DNA of 12,725 nt from Dunaliella salina (lineage: Eukaryota; Chlorophyta; Chlorophyceae; Chlamydomonadales; Dunaliellaceae): NCBI GenBank assembly GCA_002284615.2, contig MU069437.1, positions 230,395-243,119 on the forward strand. The letters are read 5' to 3'. Shown piece after piece: positions 1 through 7,190 of this stretch. The position numbers and the translations under genes were made by a program. The notes beneath the pieces were generated by a model. The model was not told where the DNA came from. It saw only the letters and a program-made list of their open reading frames with translations, and ran no database searches. Position 1 is the first letter of the stretch; each line of letters starts with the position of its first letter.

Positions 1-192
1 GCCACAGGTTTACAGGTTTACAGGCAAGAGGCCACTCAGTCAAAACGCATGACTGCTGGGCAAAATGATGCAGGCACTGGCTGTCCACAGCGCGCCACAG
101 GTTTACAGGTTTACAGGCAAGAGGCCACTCAGTCAAAACGCATGACTGCTGGGCAAAATGATGCAGGTACTGGCTGTCCACAGCGCGCCACA
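1..192. repeat. 93-bp tandem repeat, two full units plus a 6-bp start of a third
   Basis: Units run 1-93 and 94-186, and the first six bases recur at 187-192 before the sequence diverges. The two full units are almost identical; I see one C/T difference (75 versus 168). Each unit also carries a small internal repeat (acaggttt twice). The unit is 31 codons long, so one frame stays open through it, but that looks like a consequence of unit length and not of coding. Each unit ends in a pyrimidine/CCACAG stretch resembling a 3' splice acceptor, just before the probable last exon. The array may begin upstream of the window. Confidence 0.93.
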
Positions 193-290
193 TTGAGTTC
201 CAGAAGGCCTCGGCGGACGGCAAGATCAAGGAGAGGTACTCGCAGTTGCAGATAAAACCCCAGCCCGATATGAAACACTTGCTGGCTTGA
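184..290 (+). CDS. Probable last coding exon of an unrecognised cellular gene (3' partial)
   Basis: A frame with no ATG runs from about 184 to a TGA at 288-290 and reads H-I-E-F-Q-K-A-S-A-D-G-K-I-K-E-R-Y, then a Gln/Leu/Lys-rich end finishing K-H-L-L-A. Its codons mostly end in G or C (gag ttc cag aag gcc tcg gcg gac ggc aag atc), unlike the AT-richer transposon debris around it, and the composition looks like a soluble, charged, possibly helical protein. It is preceded by CCACAG at 178-183, which would serve as a 3' splice acceptor, so the 93-bp repeats upstream would be intronic. I do not recognise the family. The alternative is chance: 34 codons is short, and another frame is open through the same bases up to 255. 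What supports it is codon bias and residue make-up, not homology. Confidence 0.5.
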
Positions 291-512
291 ATTCATAATA
301 GCTCAACATGGACTGGACGAGTGATGAAACGTGAGAGGTGTTTGGTTTTCCTGTGTTGATGTTTGCTATTCAAACCGAATTTTTTTCGTTCCTCTTCCTT
401 TCAATGTTGCATGCATCGTATTTAGTGGTTCTCTCTCTTGTTAGTAGTGCTCAAATCGTACTTTGTGGTTTTCTCTTCAGCTGGAAGTGTATTACACTCC
501 GAATTGCACAGC
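291..512. other. T-rich stretch downstream of the exon, no gene seen
   Basis: This stretch is pyrimidine-rich with many TTT runs and shows no convincing coding frame. It could be the 3' UTR and downstream flank of the exon ending at 290. I see no clear AATAAA or TGTAA signal in it. A 73-codon open frame exists (338-559), but its hydrophobic Phe/Leu/Ser translation is what T-rich DNA gives by chance. Confidence 0.5.
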
Positions 513-885
513 AGAAAAGAAAAGACAAGTCTACGCAAGCCAAAGGCCGTGTGCATTAAGGGAAGAACCCCTAACAAAAGTTAGAGGCCTCACCAGGGGG
601 CCTTCTACCTAAACTAGACAAAACTAGCCTAGGAGAGAGCAAGAGACAAAACTAATGGGGATCCGGAGGATTGCTTGCCACGCCCCTGAGCGGCGCTCGG
701 ACTCTCCTTTTTCCATCCTCAGCCGCCTCCACGCACCCAGCAAACCCCCTCCCAGATGCCCCCTGAAGGCAAAGTGCATGTCTAGTGTTAATGATGGTGG
801 ATAATATTTGGATGGCATGGTCCCTAAGCTGGGATGCTAGCGATTTAGCTTTTTGTTTGGTCAGGCAGGAGGCATCAGAAAGCAT
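513..885 (-). mobile_element. 5'-truncated type 2 LINE 3' end (copy A)
   Basis: Read on the minus strand, 885 to 652 encodes the C-terminus of the type 2 LINE nuclease protein: K-Q-K-A-K-S-L-A-S-Q-L-R-D-H-A-I-Q-I-L, a variable low-complexity link, then V-A-S-N-P-P-D-P-H and a stop at 652-654. The same SNPP(D/N)P(H/Q) ending occurs in two other copies here. A 3' UTR of about 140 nt follows and ends in a T/C tract (AGAAAAGAAAAG on the plus strand, from 513). From about 513 to 760 it is closely similar to copy B at 7674-7922, differing by small indels and point changes. The 5' limit near 885 is where recognisable coding ends. I did not find a target-site duplication. The reading frame of this fragment is intact, but it is far too short to act alone. 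Confidence 0.8.
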
Positions 886-986
886 AACTTTTGGAACACA
901 CGTGTCAATCCTGTTAAGATTTATATATTCGGAATCCTGGGATCAAGGGCTGTCGATTGGTATATGTATGCGTCCGATCCAAGGAA

Positions 987-1012
987 GGGGGGTGGTGGTG
1001 GGGTGTTAGGGT
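987..1012 (+). other. G-rich cluster, possible G-quadruplex
   Basis: A run of six G is followed by GG and GGGG runs separated by single T, then a GGG a few bases on. That fits a loose G-quadruplex pattern on the plus strand, though two of the runs have only two G. Confidence 0.4.
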
Positions 1013-1488
1013 TGAAATTGGGCTTTTCGACTCTTTGGGACCCCCCTCCAGAATTTTTCTGGGCCACTTCTACAGAATCATAAAGACACCACTGGATTCC
1101 TGAGCTCAAGAGCCGTCTATTGGCACCCTCTTTTGGTAAATTGAGTGAAAGGGGAGTCCTGTGTGCATGGCTGGGAGTCAGTGCCATGCGTGCAAGGGTG
1201 TGGGCGGCAGGGGGTGTAGAGGCAAACATGCGGCAAACCACTTCAAACATCCAGGATAGTGGCGATGTATGATGTTATTATGCATGGTAAAGTCAGGAGG
1301 GCAGTTAGTGGACTTGGAAGCCATTTGTGGGTGCGTGGAAGGGCAGGTATGCATGGGCGTCCGCTGCTCAGTTTTTGTCCCATAACTCTGCTGCAACTTA
1401 CTTTTCAAGTATGGTGAGTATGCAGATGGATGGGGAATTGAAAAAGGAGCAGATTGGTACTCTTTTTGTCCGCGTATGGTTACTGCAT

Positions 1489-1524
1489 GGGGGGTTTTGG
1501 GGTGGGTGGGGGGGTCAGGGGGGT
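1489..1524 (+). other. Strong G-quadruplex candidate
   Basis: Five G-runs of 6, 4, 3, 7 and 6 bases are separated by loops of 4, 1, 1 and 3 bases, which meets the usual G3+N1-7 definition. No gene is recognised beside it. Whether it folds or matters is not shown by the sequence. Confidence 0.7.
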
Positions 1525-3015
1525 CCCACCCAGTTTTTGGACGTGTCTTCCACTACTTTTTTTCTGATGCCTCCTGGGTCAGGCCCAGACTTATAAGAGG
1601 TGTGATCGTATAATCATTGTAAATCGTGCCACCCATACCAATTTAGATGGTGCGCAGAGTCACTTTGTTATTCCTGTTTGGGTTTCTTAAGCTGCGAGTT
1701 TTAAGCACAGCAGGTGAGCCATCTGTTACAGGGTTCCCGTGGTGGCGCGGACTTGACCTGTCAGAAAATATTTGTTAAAGCCTGTTCGTTGAAAAAGAGT
1801 TCACGACTCTTGTTCCGGGTAACAGATTGCAGAGGCAGAGTTGTTAGGCTATAACATCAAGTGCTAGCCTGTTCTGATACCTGCATAGAAGAGTGCCACT
1901 TCTTTTTCCTCCTGCTCTTCCTCCACCCTCCCATACCATGTGCTGTGCAGCAGGCACAGCACCCTGCAGAGGAGTAGCTTAGCCACCTATGCTAGACAGC
2001 CAACCGAGTGCAAACCAGCGTCCGTGCACACTTGACTGAAATCAAGTAATTTGGGGGCTCGAGGCATAGGCAGCAAATGCAGGTGGCACAGCGATAGCTT
2101 GTGGACAGTGGCAGCTTTTGCACATGCAAGAAGGTTTGTGCGGGAGCTAGCATGCTACACACACATTCTTCTGGGGGGGTGGGAAGGAACAGAGAAGGAG
2201 AACCAGCTTCAAGGGAGAACACTAAATACATCACATTATGTTAGGGAAAACGACCTTTACCCAGGTAGTGAAAGGCTGCTCGGTTTCCTTATAAAAGAAA
2301 TCCATAAGATGGAAATCAGACAATACATCTCATTACCTTGATTAAAAAAAAAAAGGAAAATGCTGTAATTTGAAAATACTGAAGCAAATGCTTGCGTCCT
2401 CCAACCTTACTCTACATCCATGGAAGCAAGCGGCAAGATGCACACATTTCCTTTCAAGGCGACATAATGTGCTGCACGTTGGAAAGGAAATTGGAGGTAA
2501 ATGGCAGCTTTGCGCATCAGCGCCCCTAATTTTTTGAACAGTATTCCCCCTTCATCTGAAAGCCTCCCCCACAACTAACTCGGTTGTTTTCTCACAAGTT
2601 GGCGGTTCTCTCATGGTTAACTTGTGCTTCCTTATGTGCACCGGAACTGCTATTGTTTGAAACGCCACTTTCGTACTCTCTTTTGTACTATAGCCTTGCC
2701 AGTACCCTGTGCTTTGAGGCCATACACACATGGTTTGACTTGTGCACGACGGCATTGTTGGAATCACGTGTTTTCTTTGTATTTTGGCGCTACACATGTG
2801 CTTCAATTTAAGGTGCGTGGGGCTAAACAGTTGGTGTGAGCAGTTGGGCCATGCAGCATGCAGTCCCCAAACGTGTGGGACCGTGCACAGGACAGCACTT
2901 TGGAAGATTAGTTTAGATTACATATGGAGATCTTCAGCCAGACTGTTCGTGTAACACTCGTGAAAAGGCAATGCCCGGGATGCAACGGATGGCATTCGTA
3001 AGCATTATATTGTAG

Positions 3016-3098
3016 CCCAGGATGTGGAGTATCTCCAGCCATCCGTGGGTTCTCCGCGTAGATGTCCCAAGGTGTGGAGTATCTTTAGCCACCTATAC
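3016..3098. repeat. Imperfect 50-bp direct duplication
   Basis: The segment CCCAGGATGTGGAGTATCTC starting at 3016 recurs in altered form (CCCAAGGTGTGGAGTATCTT) at 3066, a 50-bp period, and similarity continues into AGCCA(T/C)C. Only the first part of the unit is repeated clearly. It lies next to the 3' end of the minus-strand LINE fragment that follows. Confidence 0.75.
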
Positions 3099-3107
3099 TC
3101 CATATCC

Positions 3108-3439
3108 GTTACAGTTTGACTGATCAGCTTTGACTGGTCCGTGCCAGCCAACAGCAAATCCAAAAGCTCGGACATGAAAAAGAGAAGCTTTTTGTTGTGT
3201 TGCAAGAGGAAACTAGAAACAACTTGGTCACTCAGATGTTGGCGCAAGGAGGGTTGTGCAAGTAAAAATCACCAGACAGAGTCCAGAAAAGCTCGGTGTT
3301 TTTGTCTCACAACACAGATCCCCTCATCTCGACACATGATAAGGACATGTGCCTCACCTTGGATCTGTCCGCTTCAGAAGATAGGTTACAAGGGGAAAGA
3401 AGGCCTCCACTCGGAAAAGCTGACTGCTAGCCTGCTCAT
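3108..3439 (-). pseudogene. Type 1-like LINE protein, C-terminal fragment (minus strand)
   Basis: On the minus strand the fragment opens with R-L-A-V-S-F-S-E-W-R, like the RLRVHxLxVExxxWR stretch that precedes the knuckle in this type. It passes a decayed Cys/His knuckle (M-C-R-D-E-G-I...K-H-R-A-F) and ends with F-L-L-Q-H-N-K-K-L-L-F-F-M-S-E-L, then L-D-L-L-L-A-G-T-D-Q. The motif F-L-x-Q-x-N-x-K-L-x-x-F is the shared C-terminal signature of the type 1 copies in this window. The frame shifts at least once between the knuckle and the C-terminus, so it is not functional. The 3' limit is set at TGTAAC on the minus strand (3108-3113), a hexamer also seen at two other type 1 boundaries. Confidence 0.75.
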
Positions 3440-3455
3440 AAAAAAAAAAAAAAAA
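3440..3455. repeat. A16 homopolymer between two LINE fragments
   Basis: Sixteen A on the plus strand lie exactly between two minus-strand LINE pieces. On the coding strand of both neighbours this is a T-run, so it is not the poly(A) tail of either one. Confidence 0.9.
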
Positions 3456-3777
3456 GGTGTTTCATGTAAAAAGGGATAAAGCTTGTTGCTTTGATCCAAA
3501 AAAAGGAGATACATTATAAGAATGTACATGGTGAATACCAGGCAAGTGAGGAGCCATCCGAGAGGAGGGGTAAGAAAACAAGGAAGCATATTCAAGCCGA
3601 AGAGAACGAACGTGGGGATGCATCCTGCGCATGATACTGGGCATAGCACAGACCACAAGCAGGAAAAATGTTGTCATCCCATGTTGCTTGCTCTATGTTC
3701 AAGGTATGGATGCGAAGGCAAAAGTGGGCCACGCTGCGGACATTATGTCTGGTTAAATCAAAGTTAAGGCTTTGGGC
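3456..3777 (-). pseudogene. Type 1 LINE protein, knuckle and C-terminus (minus strand)
   Basis: Read from 3777 downward, the frame gives K-S-L-N-F-D-L-T-R-H-N-V-R-S-V-A-H-F-C-L (type 1 consensus as I recall it: PKYLFLDLPRxVxRSVARFR). It continues L-R-I-H-T-L-N-I-E-Q-A-T-W and a knuckle whose first Cys pair survives (C-G-L-C-Y-A-Q). After a frame change comes H-P-H-V-R-S-L-R-L-E-Y-A-S-L-F, then after a further change F-L-D-Q-S-N-K-L-Y-P-F-L-H-E just before the T-run. At least three frame changes make it a dead fragment. Its start coincides with the T/C tail of another LINE end (copy C), which suggests that copy C inserted into it. Confidence 0.8.
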
Positions 3778-3900
3778 AAAAGAAAGGAAGAAAGAAAGTC
3801 TACGCTGGGCACAGTTAGCGTGCATTAAGGAAAGACTCAACAGGCCGCGCTGACACTGAGAGTGAGCCCTACCAGTTCAGACCAAGAGAAAAAGAAGCAC
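3778..3900 (-). mobile_element. Type 2 LINE 3' UTR and tail (copy C, minus strand)
   Basis: On the minus strand this reads CTTCTTTTTCTCTTGGT, then a diverged body, then CCTTAATGCACGC...CAGCGTAGACTTTCTTTC. The start matches the UTR of the copy ending at 9115, and the end matches the tails of copies A and B. No coding sequence of the element is recognisable upstream, so the copy is strongly truncated or only its UTR survives. The left edge is sharp at the T/C tract; the right edge near 3900 is approximate. I could not find a convincing target-site duplication. Confidence 0.6.
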
Positions 3901-4485
3901 AGAAGTGTACTCAAGCAAATTGGCCTCCACCTAGAACACTCAAGGCACTCTTGTCAAGAGGCCCCAGCAAAATATAAGAAAGTGTAATGTATGCGTGTTT
4001 GGTCAGAAGTGCACACCAGTGGTGATAGGCAAATTTCGCTATTGGTGTCTTGTGAGTCGTAACCAGAATTTGGAAGGTAGACACGGTTAGTTATTGTTGC
4101 CAACCGTGGGGCTTTTCTTGGTGCTTTTCATGTTTAGTTTGGGGTTTGTGCATGAATGCACTTTGGAGCTGAACACACGTCATGACGGTCTGTCAACCCT
4201 TTGTTTGCAGCAGTGGACTTCATTGCGATCTCGTCAAGCATGGAACTTCACGTGAAAGCATGACTATTTGAGAATCATTTTGAGCAACATACTAACATGC
4301 TAACTTCATTTCTAGCACGTATTAGGCTCGGGGTGACTAATTTGTGGTGATTAGAAATGTTGGATACAAGGTTTCAGAAATTTAATAATGGAGAAAGAGA
4401 CGGCCTCAGCTGAGGCCAGGTTGGATGTTGGATCCAGCACAAAATTTACACGCGCCTTCCAGGGGAAGAACTTCTTAACCTTCAA
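3901..4485. other. About 585 bp with no recognised gene
   Basis: I see no convincing coding frame, RNA gene or transposon boundary. The base composition is ordinary and AT-leaning. The open frame starting at 4388 runs into the 38-bp repeats and changes frame in each unit, so I do not treat it as a gene. Confidence 0.45.
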
Positions 4486-4599
4486 AGGTCCTCTCTTTCT
4501 TCTTGCTGAAGCCGCAGCTTACCAGGTCCTCTCTTTCTTCTTGCTAAAGCCGCAGCTTACCAGGTCCTCTCTTTCTTCTTGCTAAAGCCGCAGCTCACA
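4486..4599. repeat. 38-bp tandem repeat, three units
   Basis: Units begin at 4486, 4524 and 4562 with AGGTCCTCTCTTTCTTCTTG, followed by CT(G/A)AAGCCGCAGCT. The second and third units share the A variant, so they probably arose from one later duplication. The last unit decays after CAGCT. The period is not a multiple of three, which argues against a coding role. Each unit has a CT-rich tract followed by a CAG. Confidence 0.95.
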
Positions 4600-4622
4600 A
4601 ATTCTATTGGTTTTCTGTGTGT

Positions 4623-4759
4623 AATGATCCCCATCAGCCTATCTTGACCGATACCTTGTGGCAGAGGGGACTCACGGCTCTTTATGAGTCAATGTGTCTC
4701 CTTTTCCTTAATTGATGTAGGGATAGTGTCTCTACCTACGTAGTTTTTTTTTCTTTTCT
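4623..4759 (+). mobile_element. Type 2 LINE 3' end (copy F)
   Basis: 4658-4759 is strongly similar to 11245-11345: CTCACGGCTCTTTATGAG, then CCTTAATTGATGTAGGG, then CCTACGTAG and a T/C tract. The bases GATCCCCATCAG at 4626-4637 resemble the decayed SNPPDPH stop region seen before the UTR in other copies, which would place the old stop codon here. Almost no coding sequence remains. A CAATAAAAAG signal and a CAA-rich tract follow directly. Confidence 0.7.
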
Positions 4760-4764
4760 ATCTG

Positions 4765-4831
4765 CAATAAAAAGAACAACAACAATACCAACAACAATAC
4801 CAACAACAAAAACAAAAACGACAACAACACT
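4765..4831. repeat. CAA-rich low-complexity tract
   Basis: Repeats of CAACAA, with AATACCAACAACAATACCAA forms, follow the LINE tail immediately. The tract begins with an AATAAA-like hexamer at about 4766-4771. It may have grown from the A-rich or degenerate tail of the inserted element. Confidence 0.8.
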
Positions 4832-5057
4832 ATATTTTGCTTGGATCCCTTCCTTTCTCGTAGCCTAGCGGTCATGAATTTAACTAATGGCTTTTTTTCC
4901 TCACTGACCTTGCAAACCCTGAAGGCTTTAACCTAATTGTAATCTAGGAAATGAGTGACTGAGTCACTCAGTGAGTGTCTACAGTCTCGAGGCAACCTTG
5001 TACTCAAGCAATCTTGTGCACCTAATATATAATGCTTACATGTGCTTGTACCAGGTT

Positions 5058-5206
5058 GAATGGGCAAGGATACTTTTGGAACGATCTGTTCCACCGTTCG
5101 GACATAGCGAACGCCTCTTTGACATGTTTGAAGCATTGCCATGCATTCATGACCAGTGAATGGGCAAGGATGCTTTTTTGAAGCATTACCATGCGTTCAT
5201 GAGCAG
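5058..5206. repeat. Local direct duplication with internal deletion
   Basis: GAATGGGCAAGGAT(A/G)CTTTT occurs at about 5058 and 5158. TTTGAAGCATT(G/A)CCATGC(A/G)TTCATGA(C/G)CAGTG follows each copy, but the first copy has about 50 extra bases between the two blocks. This is a tandem duplication of about 100 bp that later lost its middle, or two short duplications side by side. Confidence 0.85.
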
Positions 5207-5493
5207 TGGCGCAGAATTGAAGCATGAAGCGTGCCATCCATCACATGTCAATTTTCTATCTTATTTACCTTTGGCCTCCCAGGTACTCATGTGCATGGCA
5301 TGTCAAACAAAATGCTGTTGCGGAAACTTTGAAGTGTTGCCTTCCTTTACGTGAGTGTGGCCGGTTGGCAAATACAAAATTGTTTTTTCTTTCCTGCTGC
5401 ATTGTCACAGCTGCCTGATCTTTATGTGCTACACTTATTGAACGGCAGCAACAAAACTGCTTTTTGCCAAATTTCCTTCTTCATTTGCTGCAT

Positions 5494-5514
5494 AGCAGTC
5501 ATGCGTTTTGACTG
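5494..5514 (-). repeat. 21-bp inverted match to the 93-bp repeat
   Basis: The reverse complement of these 21 bases is identical to positions 37-57 and 130-150. Similarity is weaker outside the 21 bases. It is probably a small fragment of a dispersed repeat family that also seeded the 93-bp array. Confidence 0.7.
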
Positions 5515-5694
5515 GTGGCTTCTTTCTTGTAACCTTGTACCATCCATCAGTTCCCCTGTTGTGAACTCATTTATGGCCCTGCACACGCGTTTTTTTTCAC
5601 TACACGTTTGAAAACTAATTAGGATTTTGATGAGCTGCAAATACCATGTGTCCATTACCCCTGCTTGCAATCATTGATAGCTCCAAAACAATTT

Positions 5695-6110
5695 CCCCCC
5701 CTTTTTCACAACAATGAGCAGCTGCCGCACTCAGACAGCTCCATTTACCTGGGGAGGATGCGTGATAAACGCCTCAATCTGAACAATGCTGCCGAGGAAG
5801 TCCTCAAGCTGAGCTTGGCAGGCATGGCAAGGGTACACGCATTTGCACACCAATATCAACTAATGCATCACCTTGATGCATGTGTTTGGCTCCTCAAAGC
5901 ATGTTCCATCGTTGCTGGAATGTACGCCAGTGAGATTTGGGCCACGCCATACCTTCAACAGGGTCATGAGATGGACAACCGTAGTCAGAAGTGGCTCTTG
6001 AGGTTTTTAAGATCCGTTATTGCGCAGCATTCCATGCTATCCAGTCACAATCTCCGGGAGATTTGCATTCTACCAAATCATACCCACACTGCCAAGAAAA
6101 AATGGGCCCT
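5695..6110 (+). pseudogene. LINE reverse transcriptase, thumb/C-terminal part (type 2)
   Basis: The frame reads H-N-N-E-Q-L-P-H-S-D-S-S-I-Y-L-G-R-M, then D-K-R-L-N-L-N-N-A-A-E-E, then W-L-L-K-A-C-S-I-V-A-G-M-Y-A-S-E-I-W-A-T, then Q-Q-G-H-E-M-D-N and K-W-L-L-R-F-L-R, ending near H-N-L-R-E-I-C-I-L-P. The A-G-M-Y-A-S-x-I-W-A and M-D-N motifs are the thumb signature shared with the type 1 copy at 10836, so the two types have related RTs. The catalytic palm (the YxDD box) is not in the window. A deletion probably removed material after I-C-I-L-P (about 6075), because the next recognisable residues belong to a later block. The frame stays open to a TAA at 6184-6186. Confidence 0.8.
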
Positions 6111-6760
6111 CGTAACCCAAGAAAAAATGGCTTTTCCCCTAGACTACGACCCCTGCCACCTCAAGTACTGGAGTGAACACCCTTAAGACAGGGTATTTGG
6201 AGCAATCCATAACAGCCTCTCAGGATTTTCAATATGCCATCCAATTGAAGATGACCATGTGATGTACCTTACTCTCAAGCATGCCATTTTTTCTGCCGTG
6301 CAACAAAGCCATGCCACAGCAACTTTCATGTTCTTACCAAGCTGGGGAAGCCCTATGAGCACAAATCCATACTCTAAACTCCTGAATGATTATCCTCACT
6401 TCTGCCGCACATTGGGAGCCATATCCTCAAAAAGACTCAACTATGCCACCCCCCCCCTGGCTAAGCCGAAAAATTGACCTTCCATGCCACTCCTGGAGCC
6501 TACAAATAATTGCTGTTTGGAACACCGCTGCAAGAGTCCGCCTCAATGAACACAATTTAAATTGGCTCACAGACCTTAAACAAGACATCCGTGGAGTAAG
6601 ATGGCTGGAAAGAAACATTACCATCGACACAGTCCTTAATCCAAGACACCCAGAAATTGAAACTGGCTTCAATGAATTAAAAAAAAAAAACTACCTTCTG
6701 CCCACCAACAAACCTCTCACAATAACACACAAAGCCAACAAACTCTTTCAACATTCACAT
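6090..6760 (+). pseudogene. Conserved LINE block of unknown function between RT and RNase H
   Basis: Continuing in the same frame, the sequence gives F-P-L-D-Y-D-P-C-H-L-K-Y-W-S-E-H-P, a TAA at 6184-6186, D-R-V-F-G-A-I-H-N, G-F-S-I-C-H-P-I-E-D-D, a helix-like A/L stretch, A-T-F-M-F-L-P-S-W-G and N-P-Y-S-K-L-L-N-D-Y-P-H-F-C. A run of nine C at 6449-6457 then shifts the frame; the block goes on with L-Q-I-I-A-V-W-N-T-A-A-R-V-R-L-N and W-L-T-D-L-K-Q-D-I. It is globular, not low-complexity. I recall similar stretches in algal LINE proteins but know no assigned function. The FxxCHPI...FMFLPSW spacing distantly resembles the NPPF...FxPEW pattern of PCIF1-type adenine methyltransferases; this is a weak, untested guess. 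Confidence 0.6.
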
Positions 6761-6792
6761 CATCCAGCCCTTATCTGGTATGCATAGTAAAA

Positions 6793-7190
6793 AACTGGAG
6801 AGAATGGGCATACACGGACGGCAGCTGCCATGTACACAATGGTAAACAAGTGATTGGTGCAGGGGTCTACCACCCCGCCAGCGAAAGCACCAACCATGTC
6901 CAACCGAATGGAGCAGGAATCACTCACACCATCACTAGAGCCGAACTGGCGGCAATAGCAGCAGCCATTTCCCTAGGATATCGTTACCTTGCCACTGACA
7001 GCCTTTGCTCTCTAGAACAGATCAGAAAGCAAATACTCTACCAGAACTTCATTACCGGCACGTCCAGGGCCACATCCTCAAGATAATTATACAACTCATG
7101 CGCAACTCACCTACCCCTATCCATTTCTTCAAGGTTAAATCTCGTGCTGGAATTGTTGGCAACAAATGCGCAGATGCCATTGCTAAGCAT
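6793..7190 (+). pseudogene. LINE RNase H domain (type I RNase H fold)
   Basis: The domain starts N-W-R-E-W-A-Y-T-D-G-S-C, with the first catalytic Asp at 6817-6819. The catalytic Glu follows in T-R-A-E-L-A-A-I (6943-6945), the second Asp in A-T-D-S-L (6997-6999) and the last Asp in G-N-K-C-A-D-A-I-A (7173-7175). This is the D-E-D-D set of RNase H enzymes, which would cut RNA in RNA:DNA hybrids during reverse transcription. There is one frameshift near 7036-7041, between L-Y and the stretch L-P-E-L-H-Y-R-H-V-Q-G-H. The His expected in the K-x-K-S-H-A-G-I loop is Arg here (K-V-K-S-R-A-G-I). With the shift and the lost His, the enzyme is dead or was damaged after insertion. Confidence 0.88.

Larger units (their letters stand above)
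886..3015. other. About 2.1 kb with no recognisable gene
   Basis: I read all frames here and recognise no protein family, RNA gene or transposon end. Open frames of 60-110 codons are present on both strands, but their translations are unbalanced in Cys, His, Trp or Pro and overlap each other, as expected of shadows. The stretch contains two G-rich clusters (listed separately), a short A-run near 2342-2352 and CA/TG-rich patches around 2150 and 2730. It could be intergenic or intronic DNA, or transposon remnants too old to read by eye. Confidence 0.5.
4832..5694. other. About 860 bp non-coding, with small repeats only
   Basis: Several overlapping open frames on both strands give no recognisable protein. 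Structures seen are a near-perfect 19-bp palindrome at 4952-4970 (TGAGTGACTGAGTCACTCA, mismatched only at the centre), a local duplication at 5058-5206 and a 21-bp inverted match to the first repeat of the window at 5494-5514. A C-run at 5694-5701 lies close to where LINE coding starts. Confidence 0.5.

Noticed and set aside
49..255. 68-codon frame through the 93-bp repeats
   Set aside because: Open only because the unit is a multiple of three; the adjacent frame carries the more protein-like exon.
1..290. CRISPR array
   Set aside because: The repeats are contiguous with no unique spacers, in eukaryote-like DNA.
921..1250. 109-codon open frame on the minus strand
   Set aside because: Pro-rich and His/Thr-rich translation from the reverse of G-rich DNA, no family signature, overlapped by open frames on the other strand.
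1327..1596. 89-codon open frame on the plus strand
   Set aside because: Its second half is Gly/Trp coded by the G-rich tract; no recognisable motif.
1730..1800. Possible tRNA-like segment
   Set aside because: No cloverleaf pairing and no proper T-loop GGTTCRANNCC were found.
4952..4970. AP-1-like palindrome TGAGTGACTGAGTCACTCA as a regulatory site
   Set aside because: It is a striking palindrome, but no gene lies nearby to regulate and such sites occur by chance.
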